Shown here one piece after another: positions 36,943-47,384 of a DNA stretch of 64,000 nucleotides. The DNA comes from Saururus chinensis (Eukaryota; Streptophyta; Magnoliopsida; Piperales; Saururaceae): contig CP141143.1 of the NCBI GenBank assembly GCA_035235625.1, positions 44,749,178-44,813,177 of the forward strand, in the 5' to 3' direction. Each line of letters starts with the position of its first letter. The stretch's first letter is position 1. The notes beneath the pieces were generated by a model, which saw nothing but the letters and a program-made list of their open reading frames with translations, ran no database searches and was not told the DNA's origin. Both the position numbers and the translations under genes were made by a program.

Positions 36943-38457
36943 TGTAACGCCCTAACCTGAGCCAGGGCCCGTAACATGTCTTATAAAAATATTTTATTCC
37001 TTAAACCAGGAATCATCATCTGTGTGCGAGAGGTACAATGTTCATCTATGCACTACAGAGCTTCAAAGCTTTCCAATGCGTAGACTCAGTTGTAATGATC
37101 ACATACACATGACGAAGCTTTATAATTCTTCACGTGTAAATCAGAATAAAACTTATATTTATAATTAATTTGGATCAGGCCAATGTAGCCTTGTCGTTGG
37201 CTGCCTACTTACGTATTGGATAACATTTACAATATTTTTCCAATATGATTGGATCCGAATGTAGTTATGCTTAACAACTATTATATACATCAAGCATCAC
37301 AAAATCATATACGTTAAAATACATATAGATTGATATCCAATCGCAACATTACTGAAATTTGTAATCTATCGGAGTGAAACGGAAGTTAATAAATCAATGA
37401 AATCACACATCTCGCTCTACTATAGAGTGGGATCAAACACAATCACATGTCTTGCTTTGTCACTGAGCTGAGACCAAACATAACATATGTCTCGCTCTCT
37501 CACTGAGCCGAGACGGAGTACAACACCATTTGCGCTCTTATCACTGAGTCGAGACTGGACACATGCACACTAAATGTCTTGCTCTACCCTAGAGCAAGAC
37601 GGAACATAAATAGGTAACATCAAAACATAGCAAATCAGAACACAAGTATCATGACATAGCACACATCCTAATTTAGCACATGCAACTCTATAATTTACAT
37701 GGGAGGTCAGAAATGCTTATTCCCCTTATGTTTCGCAAGGTAGCAGCATTTGGGGTTGCTCATTCCTTCTGGGCGTCCTCCACATCTGATCTAGTGGCAA
37801 CAAACGAAGCTTCCACTAGCTTAGGAATGTCTCTCTTACTGGGTAGTTCTTCGGTAGAGGACAGAGCCTCCCTTACTTTGGATCACTTCTCTCATTGTGG
37901 TCTAGTAACGGTGGACAAAATCCCATCTTGTTCTTTACCCCTTTTTCTTTCTCTGGGCATTTTCTCCTCATACGGTCTCCAACTCAAAGAAAAGATAACT
38001 CCATTACGTAGAGCATACTCGATTTACTTAAAAACGCCTCTAGAATGACCTTAATCGGACTCAGAATGCTCCGAAATAGAGAAGAAGAAGGTCTCTAGTG
38101 CTCAAGGATGATGGGCAGGGTCTTTCCTTGTCTTGGGACATTTCCTCCTTACATGGCCTTCAACTCAAAGAAAGGACCCCTTCATTGCGTAGAGCATGCT
38201 CGATTTAGCTGGAAACAAGTCTTGGATCGGGTAAATCGGACTTAAAATGGGTCAGAAGCAATGAAAATGAAGGGCGGTAAGTATTTATAGAGGAGGAGAG
38301 CGGTGGCGTGCCACCCGAACTGACGGTGCCGCCGCCATTTTTGTGGGCGCCGCCAAAATTGGAGGGCGTGCATGACAACGCGCATTCGTCACAAACCGTG
38401 TGATGAACACACACTCATCACGCACGCGTTCAGCGTTTGCTGTGCCATGCTACGCCA
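36943..38457 (+). repeat. LTR-like block G
   Basis: Begins TGTAACGCCCTAACCTGAGC, the style of a chromovirus LTR edge, inside the gag start of F. It carries a tandem array at 37395-37610 (units with TGTCTCGCTCTCTCACTGAG) and a duplicated block at about 37955-38025 and 38135-38205 (ACTCAAAGAAA followed by GTAGAGCATGCTCGATTTA). The TATA-like TATTTATAGAGG is at 38280-38291. The right end is uncertain; I placed it at the last TACGCCA. No matching target duplication was found. The open frame at 37680-38048 has no family signature. Confidence 0.45.
37395..37610. repeat. Tandem units of about 50-60 bp in block G
   Basis: Four imperfect units, each with TGTCTCGCTCTCTCACTGAG or a variant and a GAGCCGAGACGGA-type phrase. 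Confidence 0.7.
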
Positions 38458-38496
38458 AGGCGATTATTATATATGATACGCCGTAGACAAAGAACA

Positions 38497-39218
38497 TGGG
38501 GCAGTAGCCTCCAAGGCAATCGTGGACGAAGTTCGTAGTTTGAGGTCCATCACATTCATTCCTGCTCCATCAGCTTTATCAATGCGGCCATAGTGGCCAA
38601 TAAAAAGAGATGTCATGAAAGAATTAACAAGGGAGATTCTTTTCGTCCCGTCATACACATCTCTTCCTGTCTCAAATATTGTCCTAATCTGTGGACCTGT
38701 GAATCTTTCATAACCACGTGAACCAGTAAGCTTTGACAATGCCAATGCACCCCCAACAACTTTCTCTATCTCCAAGCATTGCAAAGTGGTATTGATGTCC
38801 TTCCATATAGGAGATTCCTTTGTTGAAAAGGCGGCAGCCAATTGGGTTGCGAATGTTTCATAGGGATTTAAAGAAGTGAGTCTTGCCAAACTCCCTTTCT
38901 TCCAGTAGACACTTCCATGTTGTTTGCCACTACCAGAGACATCTGCTACTTTGCAAGAATCCAACTTTGACTTAACAAATTTTTCCAGGAGAAGATATAA
39001 AGCTTCAACCCACATCAAAGTTGGCAAGACAATTCTGCCATTGTCAGAATAATCCCTGTAAACTCCATCCTTAGTTTTGCATTACGGCAACTCAGAATCA
39101 AAATGAGCCCTCTCTGAAGCAACAATTTTGAAGTTGGAATCCAAGATAGTTGCCTTTAAGATTGGGTAGAACTATCAAAGCCCAGAAAGAGGGCATTCTC
39201 TAGCAGGGCATACTCCAT
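38497..39218 (-). pseudogene. XK2: Xylulokinase (XK2-type) 5' gene fragment
   Basis: Xylulokinase phosphorylates D-xylulose in the plant cytosol. The minus strand encodes about the first 240 residues of an enzyme of roughly 560. They start at the ATG at 39216-39218 (MEYALLENALFLGFDSSTQ), continue with KATILDSNFKIVASERAHFD and LPTLMWVEALY, and reach SGSGKQHGSVYWKKG, TTLQCLEIEKVVGGA and ERFTGPQIRTIFETG. The last recognisable part is GMNVMDL and IALEATAP. A one-base deletion after SSTQ, a TAA in place of a Gln codon shortly after SELP, and loss of the C-terminal half make it non-functional. It is continuous, without introns, over 720 bp. The same frame stays open upstream to about 39400, possibly copied 5' UTR. 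It lies 1.7 kb from the CACTA gene and could be cargo of that element or an independent retrocopy. Confidence 0.87.
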
Positions 39219-40891
39219 GACTGACCCAACACTCCAACTTCCAGAGAAGGGAGGAGTGAAATGGGTTCGAATGTCTGCAGGCTTGATCTTTGAGACGGCA
39301 TAGAAGCTCTGGAGCAATTCGTCGAATAGGTGGTGGACATAGAGAATATCCCCGACGGCCTGGAAGCTCTGGGCTTCTTCCCGCGGCAGGAGGCAGCGTC
39401 AGGAAGAATCAAATTCATTGTCATTTTCATTCATGTATGCTTTCTTCATTCTGCTTGGTTTGGCACAAATTTAATTTTTGGGCGATGCTGGGATTCAGTT
39501 GCATAAATTATGTTTCCTTCCGTTCTAAATCCTTGATTAAATTTATATGCTCCTCCATAGATACATCTGAAGAAGCTAATTTTCTCCCCAACACCCACTG
39601 CCTAAAACAAAAATATAATATATTATACAGAATAGCAAAATTAGGCAAGGTGAAACGTAAAACAATTCAATACAAACAAATTTATATATATTAAATGGTA
39701 AGAATATATTTTCTTTGTATTATAGAAGAAAATCAGGACATTTTGTAATTTAACATTTTTGAGAAAAAAAATATTTTGCTTCCCATGCCAATCTGCTAAC
39801 TATGACCATTCTTTTCTTTAATGGACTTCGACCATTCTAAAACAAAAGGTAACTAGCTTTTCCCGTTTACTGCAAGAAAAAAATTCCTCGAAATTTGACC
39901 TCCAAACAGCTTAGATAAAATACATACATTCACTGGGAAACTGAATGCTACCTTTTATTTAAATTGATTTAAATGATATTAACCTTTTCAACTGAGGAAT
40001 CTTATAGTATACAAAAGTTAGGCTCATTCAAACGGCATGCATTTCTAACCAGTAGTACCAAGTCAAGTCCACTATGAATGCATATATAGTCCTCCATTAC
40101 TGGTTATGTTCATTTAACTGGTTTGCAATGTATAGAGTATTAATTTATTCTCTCACAAGGCTTTTGGTTCAGCCCAAAAAGCCACACAAAGTAAGTAATA
40201 AGAAATATAGTGAAAGGGAAGAACTTGAGAGAGAAAGGGGAGGAGCAGAGATGAACTGAGAAATATGGAGAGAGGAATTAGGCTACAGTTCCATTATTCT
40301 GAATATCCAATGTAAAAAACTCATACAACTCAAGAACCTCTCTCAGAACTCAGTATATGATACTAGTGTGGATCAATATATGATACTAATGTGGAGAATA
40401 TAAAAGATTTGAAGTCATTAACACATTTAAACCTCTCTCAGAACTCAGACCATACAGACAAAACCTTGGAATTGGTTTCAGGTACTTAAACCCTTGGTAT
40501 ACTAGGACTAGATGATAATATGTCTAATTGCACTTTTAGTTGCACAAAATTAACTAATTACATATACCTACTATTAGTATTTTTATGATGATGTGCAAGT
40601 TCCAATATCTTGGGTTTGAGAAAATATTTGAAGTGCAATTAATAATAGTAGATTTGTTTAATTAAGATGCATGATCTCACTTCCTATAGTTTAGTTTTTA
40701 AGTTGTTTTAAATATGGAATGGTCACTTTATTTTATGTAATTTGTAAGACAAACTAATATAATGTGATAAAAATGAAATTATATGTTCTCTGAATATTAA
40801 TGTTTCTTCGGTGGGCAAGTTTACTTATATGTAGTAGAGTGTTGAATGCATGAATGCATTAACTCTTGTTTATTGTAAGTGAAAGGTTGCT
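39219..40891. other. Unassigned AT-rich region left of the CACTA gene
   Basis: After the short open extension of the xylulokinase frame (to about 39400) the sequence is AT-rich and without recognised coding. A CACTA-like terminus might be the ACTGCAAGAAAAAAA phrase near 39868, but no TTGCAAC subterminal repeats accompany it, so I do not assign the transposon end. Short GAGAG-rich text at 40200-40280 is low complexity. Confidence 0.3.
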
Positions 40892-41551
40892 ATGGATAGA
40901 AGCCAGATGCAACTTAAAAATAGGGCTTCCAAAGATTATATTAATGGGTTAGAAGATTTCATGAAAGTTGCAGGACATGATATAGACAAAAGTAACAAAA
41001 TTCGGTGTCCGTGTTGGAAATGCAAGAATGTGTACTATAGAGATGTAGATGTAGTTCATTACCACTTGTATGATAATGGCATAGAGGGAACATACACCAA
41101 GTGCTATTTCCATGGTGAAATGTTTGAAGAATTGATGGAAGATGAGGATGATGATGATATTGATAGCAATGAAGGTAGAGATGTGAATGCAATGCAAGAA
41201 ATTCTCGAAGATTTGTATGTAGGAACATTTAAGGATACACGTCCAGATGAAACATACATGCATGAGACTTATTCGCCAACAAGAGAAGCATCCAGTAGCT
41301 GGGATTCACGTTCTTTCCATTTCTATGGGGAGCAAGGCATGTTCACACAACTTTTGAAAGATCTTGAACGTGAACTTTATCCACGTTGCTGGAAGTATTC
41401 AAAGTTGTCTTTCTTGATAAAGTTGATGCATATTAAGTTAAGAAATGGTTGGAGTAATAAATCTTTCAACATGGTTATTGAGTTCTTTAAGGATACACTT
41501 TCTGAAGGAGAGATGTTACCCAAATCACATTATGAGGCAAAAAAAATTTAA
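40892..41551 (+). pseudogene. CACTA transposase N-terminus (transposase-associated domain)
   Basis: The 219-codon frame opens MDRSQMQLKNRASKDYINGL and shows the cysteine/histidine pattern of the plant transposase-associated domain (PF13963): IRCPCWKCKN near residue 37, VHYHLYDNGI, then YTKCYFHGE. An acidic stretch EDEDDDDID follows, then the KYSKLSFLIKLMHIKLRNGW segment and LPKSHYEAKK, which in complete elements leads into the DDE transposase domain (Transposase_21). Here the frame stops at TAA and the DDE domain is absent; the sequence continues with DUF4218. The ATG is the only one upstream of the conserved cysteines. The open frame is unusually long for this window, so its decay is recent or the piece was under selection longer. 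Confidence 0.85.
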
Positions 41552-42236
41552 TATGATGCTGTTTTTTAAGGCATTATGTTGCAAGACATTGAACTTTAAT
41601 ATGTTGGAGCAAATGGAGAAGGACATTGTCATCATATTGTGCAAGCTTGAAAAGTTATTCCCAACTTCATTCTTTGATGTGATGGTCCATTGGGCTATTC
41701 ATCTTCCGCGTGAGGCAATTCTTGCTGGACCTGTGCAATATCGATGGATGTTTCCCATTGAAAGGTTCTTACACACTTTGAAGGAATATGTAAGAAACAA
41801 AGCATGCCCAGAAGGCTCCATTGCAGAAACATACATTGACAACGAATGCATGAATTTTTGCTCTATGTACTTTGATGATATTGAAACAAGATTCAATCAA
41901 CAAGAGCAAAATTATGATGGTGTTCAATTATCATACAAAGGTCTTTCTGTTTTTGCTCCAAATATGCGACCTACAGGTGCTGCAACTTATTATAAAATGA
42001 GTGTACATGATCTTCACAAGGTTAGAATGTATGTGTTGAATAATTGCCCACAGATTGATGACTATATACAGTAAGTGAACTATCCTTATTACAAGCCTTG
42101 TCATACCTATTTTTATTCATGTCAAATTTTCATCAACTTAATCTGTAGGGAGCACAAACAATACATTGAGAGGCAAGGGGAAACAAATGTGCAGCTAAGG
42201 CATGAACAAGCTTTCCCAAATTGGTTTGAGGAACGT
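41552..42236 (+). pseudogene. CACTA transposase gene, DUF4218 region
   Basis: One frame gives LEQMEKDIVIILCKLEKLFP, DVMVHWAIHLPREA, PVQYRWMFPIERFLHTLK and EGSIAETYIDNECMNFCSMY, the hallmark order of DUF4218 (PF13960) in plant CACTA transposases. The exon ends at 42070 in CA/GTAAGT; 42149 follows a CTGTAG acceptor, and joining restores DDYIQEHKQYIERQ in frame. That second exon ends at 42236 in CGT/GTAAGT. The domain normally sits C-terminal to the DDE core, which this copy lacks. The conserved splice sites show it was captured in its genomic form, not as cDNA. Confidence 0.83.
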
Positions 42237-42339
42237 GTAAGTGTTTGGAAATATTAGGACACAAACACAAAGTACAATTTAAAATTAAATTATCAAAATT
42301 CATAATCATTTCTTATTAACCTTTTTAATTTTTATATAG

Positions 42340-42710
42340 ATGAAACAATTGGACGAACAAAAATTGCTAGAAGCTAATGATGAATTATATGTATTAGCAT
42401 GTGGTCCTGATCAGCGAGTAATGAGGTACCCTGAGTGTGTTGTTAAGGGTATTAGGTTCCATAGTATAGAGCGCGACCAACATCATAAAACTCAAATTGT
42501 GGGGTTGTTGTGAAGGGAGAACATGATGGTCGTGATATTGACTTCTATGGTGTATTGACAGATGTTATTGCCTTGAACTTTTATGGTGGTAGATGGGTGT
42601 ACCTCTTCAAATGTAAGTGGTGGGATCTTAGCAACAAAAAAGGAATACACACAGTTGAGCATTTCACAAGTGTAAATTTCTCCCGTACTTGGTATAAAAT
42701 AAAGGTGTAA
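42340..42710 (+). pseudogene. CACTA transposase gene, DUF4216 region
   Basis: Starts after a TATATAG acceptor with MKQLDEQKLLEANDELYVLA, LACGPDQRVMRYPECVVKGI and HSIERDQHHKTQ. One base is lost near 42493, shifting the frame. The next frame continues NCGVVVKGEHDGRDIDFYG, LNFYGGRWVYLFKCKWWD and HFTSVNFSRTWYKIK, the DUF4216 (PF13952) signature. A donor-like AAG/GTGTAAG closes it at 42708. The single frameshift is enough to break the product. Confidence 0.83.
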
Positions 42711-42863
42711 GTTGATGATATGCAATAGAAGTTTTGAATCCTCTTCTTTTCTAATATTTATGGAAATTTTATTTTCAGTTTTTTAAATGCATATAATGCT
42801 AGGGGATTGCCTGTATTTTTATTGATTTTCTTAGATTACTAATATTATGTCATTTTGAACAAG

Positions 42864-43132
42864 CTGGAATATTGAAGCCTGATGTAGTGGAAAATGCAGA
42901 TGCTGAAATCCCAGAATTTAATGTGTCCTACAAACCTCAAAAAATTAGCCTGAAGTTTCAATCTACTGTTAGACACTTACTTCTTAAAAAAATACGTGAC
43001 TCATATATGCATCCTCAGTTTGTTTCTGATGTCATGAAACCTCTACAAATTGAACAACTAATGGATCAAGAAATTGTTAATCTCTCTGGTAGAGAGTTGC
43101 AAAGAGTTGCCTTGTGTCTGTGTCTTTGAAAG
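42864..43132 (+). pseudogene. ABCE2: Captured exon of ABCE/RLI (RNase L inhibitor-like) gene
   Basis: ABCE proteins are twin-ATPase ribosome recycling factors of the cytosol. This 269-bp stretch encodes part of the second nucleotide-binding domain: [48 protein letters not shown], then the signature region [15 protein letters not shown]. The family signature has Gly where Arg stands here (LSGGE), and the next codon, normally Gly, is TGA. The left edge is an AG acceptor and the right edge AAG/GTATGG a donor, so a genomic exon was copied. It sits in the CACTA relic between the DUF4216 exon and the right subterminal repeats, on the same strand as the transposase gene. Walker A, Walker B and the first domain are absent, so it cannot act as an ATPase. 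Confidence 0.88.
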
Positions 43133-43221
43133 GTATGGTCTTCCTTTTTTTCTTTAGGAAGTTGGCTTCTTGTCCATCCTTAGGTGCGTACCTCATTTAA
43201 AAAATTTCTCTGAAACCTAAG

Positions 43222-44672
43222 TGATGCACTGAAATAATGTTTAATTAAATATTCTCACATTTTGAATTGCGATCCTATTTTATGTTAAATCATTTCTTAT
43301 TTAGGTTATTTACGTTTTGAATATGTTAGTTGGACCTTAATTGAGTTTACATGTCTAAATGGGCTTCAACAGGATCCAAGTAGAAGAATAAGTGCAGCCC
43401 AACTACCCAAAGCTATTTAAAAGTAAAAAATGGGCTCCTAATGGTACAAACATTCATGAAGTGGTCGAACATAACCTTTTGGACCCGTTAGATTTGAGAT
43501 TTGCATCAAGAAAACTAAATTAGGAAAGAAGCTAATTCGGACAAATTGACACAACCTTAGTAATTCGACTATATCTTTCTATGTATAATTCCAATTGAGA
43601 TGATTCAGGTATCATTGGAAAGACCACTTCCGTGGCTATAAGCGCTATTTCAGGACGAAATTTATAATTCCGAAGCTATATGGGTTAAATCCGGTATACA
43701 AACAGACAGCTAGTAAACTAACCTGAGGCCAGTACATGAAAAACATTTTCATTAGTTGTGATTGATACACATAAGGAAAGACAATGAGGCTGATTGGATA
43801 AACTAAAGGAAGATTCAAAGATACTTATTTGCCAAATAAATTATTGATTTATTTAATTAATTTAGTATCTAATCATTGCCAAAGAAGCAACCAATCAGGC
43901 AATCAATCAGGATGTAATCCAGAGATATGATTTGACTTTCCTCTTTAAAGCAACCCCTTCTACTCCTATAAATAGAGGGGTGGACGTGATAAAGGCATCA
44001 TTCCCTCTTCTTTGGAGCTCTCTTCCCCTATTTTCTTCTTTCTTCTTTCATTTTGTATTTTTGTTTTTAGTTTTATTGTAATGGCTTTCTAAGCTCTCAA
44101 GCTAAGGCTAGAGGTGATCTGTAACAATCTAATGGAGTTCAATTCATGTTTCATCAATGGTTTTAAGTAAGTATTGTTTATTTCAAGTGATGTTTATTTA
44201 ATATTATTCTTCTTATTGTTTCTTTGTGATTTGGGTACATAAGATGCTTGAAGGCTCTCCTTTTTTATCTTTTGTGATTTGGATACATAGAAATCTTTAA
44301 GAAACAATTATTTTTTTCCTTCATCTATCCAAAACATTTTCTATCTTTAATTTTAATTTTAATGTTCATATCTTCCAGTTAGATATCATTTTCATTCCAT
44401 TCTAACTAAGATAACATGACACATGAAGAACATCATTAGATGTTATAAGGATCCTTAATGCCTTAGTATTTTCTCTTCTTGATTTCATAACTCTTTATTA
44501 CCTCAATATTCTTCTACTCTTTCTTTCTTAAATTTTCTTTCCTCTATTTCTTTGTAACTATTTTCTTTGTTGCACAAGGCTTTCCCTGTAGATCGACCTT
44601 GTCTACTACAATTGGCAAGTAAAACAAATCTGAATTTAACATCTTCATAGTCTTGTTTCAGACGTAACAACA
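43222..44672 (+). repeat. 5' LTR of the pol-less element
   Basis: Same length as the 3' LTR; by eye the first 220 bp are about 90 percent identical, with small compensating length changes. TATA box TATAAATA at 43967-43974 followed by GAGGGGTGGACG, about 745 bp from the LTR start. Confidence 0.93.
43967..43974 (+). promoter_or_regulatory. TATA box of the 5' LTR
   Basis: TATAAATA in a context (CTCCTATAAATAGAGGGG) conserved in the 3' LTR and in the LTR fragment at 20028. Confidence 0.75.
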
Positions 44673-44675
44673 AAT

Positions 44676-44695
44676 TGGTGCCGTTGCCAGGGATT
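44676..44695 (+). other. Primer-binding site, tRNA-Asp type
   Basis: TGGTGCCGTTGCCAGGGATT, three bases after the LTR end, matches the complement of the plant tRNA-Asp 3' end with two or three differences. Confidence 0.88.
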
Positions 44696-44995
44696 GCAAC
44701 GGGTGACAAGAATCTGTTACGAAAAAAAAACTCACTCTAACTTTACTAAGTCTCTAAGTGTTACTTTTGCACACTAACTCTTTAAATTCAGTCATTTACT
44801 TTTAGTACTTGAATTCTGTAATTTTTTTTTCTTTGAGACAGGAGGCACTACCCCCGTTACTACCGAAAATTCTTCGGGATCAAACGTGTACCTCAATAGT
44901 GCTTTTGGCCTTATTTTTCAATTTTAATTTTTGTATATTAACTTCTAACTCTCTAACTTTTTATATTTTGTCATTTAATTTCTGTACTTTTACTT

Positions 44996-45652
44996 TTGTT
45001 TGTTAGAAAAAAAAACAATTGTTGTTACATGTTCACATGGGTGCGTAATAATTCTGGACGATTGAGAAGAGTGAACAAATCTTTTGAAAATTCTCTTTAT
45101 TTTGATATAATGAATGATCTAAGAACTAATGAGGAACTAAGAAGTGATAATGGGGATAATAATGTACAAAATGTTTAAGTTAAAACCTTGCGTGATTATT
45201 TACAACCAACTAGATCAAGTACTCCTTCTTCCATGAATTTTCCAACTAATGTGGATGGTTTTGAACTAAAGCCAAGTGTAATTCAATTACTACCTAAATT
45301 TCATGGCTTAGATTCGAAAATCTCATATTTGCATTTAAAAGAGTGTGAAGAGGTTTGTACAACTTTACCAAACCAAAATGTTTTAAATGATGTTATTAGA
45401 TTAAAACTCTTTACATTTTCTTTAAAGGAAAAAGCAAAAAATCAGTTGAATTCTTTGAAGCCAAGATCTATTAGAACATGGCAAGAAATGCAAAAAGAAT
45501 TTTTTAAAAAGTTTTTCCCTACCCATAGAACTAATACACTTAGAATGAACATCATGAATTTTTCACAAAAAGAAAATGTGACTTTCTTTCAATGTCGGGA
45601 AAGATTTAAAAAACTTTTGTTGCTGTGCCCACATCATGGATATGAAACATGA
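44996..45652 (+). pseudogene. gag of the pol-less element
   Basis: Retrotransposon capsid protein of Athila/Tat type. The frame from 44996 (with RNNSGRLRRVN and LYFDIMNDLR) meets one TAA at 45176-45178 and continues in the same frame. It then shows DGFELKPSVIQLLPKFHGL, HLKECEEVCTTL, RLKLFTFSLKEKAKNQLNSL, TWQEMQKEFFKKFFP and NFSQKENVTFFQCRERFKKL, the order of the gag domain (retrotrans_gag). After the TGA at 45652 the same protein can be followed in shifted frames to about 46130, including a degenerate zinc-knuckle-like CESDGYQT region. A functional gag would have to come from elsewhere. Confidence 0.82.
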
Positions 45653-46133
45653 CATACAATTAGTTTCTTTTATAAGGGCTTGACTTCTAAAATGAGGCAA
45701 TTTGTGAAATGATGTGTAATGGAGAATTTTTGAGTAAAGAACCTGAGGAGGCATGAGACTATTTTGATGTGTTGGCTGAAAATGCTCAATTATAAGAAGA
45801 TTCTAATGAATTTGAAAGTAGTAATAAGACCAAATCTAATGGGACAACTAAGGGGGGCATGTACCTTCTTAAAGAAGAGGATGATGTAAAGGAAAAAATT
45901 ACAAGTTTCACAAAAAAAGTTGAGGCTATGGAAATTAATAGGGAAAACGTGTCTAATGCTTGTAAAAAAGCACAAGATATTTATAGTATATGTGAGAGTG
46001 ATGGATACCAAACATAAGATTGTCCAATAATCTATGCTTTTCAAGAGGTGTTGTATACTCAAGTAAGTGCTATTAATACTTACAAAAGACCTTTCTCTTC
46101 TCCTTATTCTGAAACTTATACAGGACGGAGAAA

Positions 46134-46700
46134 TCATTCTAATTTTATTTGGAGAAATGAGTCAAATGTGCAGGTACCTTCTTCTTCAAATTATGTTCCA
46201 CCACATAAGAAGACTCTTTAAGACACATTGTACGAATTTATGTAAAGTCAAGCAACAATCAACAACCAAACAATGCAAGCCACCAATGACTTAAAGACTT
46301 CTATTACTTAATTGACCACAGCTTTGAGCGTTCAAGAAAAAGGAAAGTTTCCTTATCAACCTCAACCAAATCCTAAAGGTTAATTTGTCATTGAAAATTT
46401 AAATTCTTCAAGTTCACAAGAAGAGCATGCTAGGTCCATCACCACTTTGAGAAGTGGAAAAGTTATTAAGAAAGACATTCCAATGAAGGTTGTTGAACCT
46501 AAGGAGTTTTCAAATTCTAAACATGGTGATGAACTTGACAACTCTGATTGTGTTTCTTTTATTCCTCCTCAATTTCCTCAAAGATTACAATCTTCTTCTA
46601 GATTGGTGCAAAATGGTGACATTATTGGAATTTTTAAAAAGTGAAAATTAACATTCTTCTTTTAGCTGCCATTAAACAAATTCCATAATATTTAAAATTT
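46134..46700 (+). pseudogene. gag-protease linker of the pol-less element
   Basis: Broken linker with phrases seen in the same place in element D: KGKFPYQPQPNPKG (about 46330-46380), SITTLRSGKVIKKDIP (46435-46485) and FIPPQFPQRLQS (46555-46590). Stops separate the phrases. It carries no catalytic function. Confidence 0.65.
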
Positions 46701-47384
46701 TTGAAAAACCTTTGTACAATCAAGCGTAAGCTAAATGTAAAAAAAAAGACATTTTTGACAGAACAAGTAAGTGCAATTTTGCAACAAAACACCTCATCCA
46801 AATATAAAGATCCTGGTTGTCCAACCATATCTTGTATAATTAGGAATTATAGAATTAAAAAAACTTTACTTTATCTTGGGGCAAGTGTTAATCTCTTACC
46901 TTATTCTATTTATGAGCAATTAGGTCTAGCGGATTTGAAACCCACCAACACAACACTTCAACTTGCTAACCGCTAAATCAAAAGGCTAAGAGGAATAGTG
47001 GAAGATGTCCTTGTTTAGGTGGACAAATTCTATTTTCCAGTGGACTTCATTGTTTTAGACACACAACCGGTTTCAAATGCATCTTCTCAAATCCCTATGA
47101 TTTTGGGTCGTCCATTCCTTGCTACATGTAATGCTCTAATAAATTGTCCGAATGGAGTGATGAGGTTTTCTTTTGGGAACTTGACATGTGAGTTAAATGT
47201 ATTTGATTCCAGTCGACAACCATCAGACTTCGATGATACTTTTGAGGTTGATATGGTTGAGAGTCTAGTGGAGGATGTTTTTCCTTTTATTTATTCTGAT
47301 GATCCACTAAATATTTACTTAACTTACTTTGATTTGATTAGAATTGATAAAGAAAAGATAATTGCTTTGAAAGACCCTGGATGA
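46701..47384 (+). pseudogene. Aspartic protease of the pol-less element
   Basis: Retroelement protease that would process gag. The frame 46701-46976 gives VSAILQQNTSSKYKDPGCP, TISCIIRNYRIKK, then LYLGASVNLLPYSIYEQLGL. The active-site aspartate of the usual DLGAS motif is replaced by Tyr (YLGAS). A stop at 46974 and frame breaks follow; the second frame 47019-47384 carries FYFPVDFIVLDTQPV, IPMILGRPFLATCNALIN and GVMRFSFGNLTCELNVF. The frame closes with IIALKDPG and a stop, immediately followed by the 3' non-coding block, where complete relatives would continue into reverse transcriptase. Confidence 0.82.

Noticed and set aside
36943-38457. Block G as a second solo LTR
   Set aside because: The bases flanking the assumed ends (ATTTC and AGGCG) do not match, so no target duplication supports it.
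39864-39890. ACTGCAAGAAAAAAA as the left terminus of the CACTA element
   Set aside because: It matches the right end only loosely and lacks subterminal repeats next to it.
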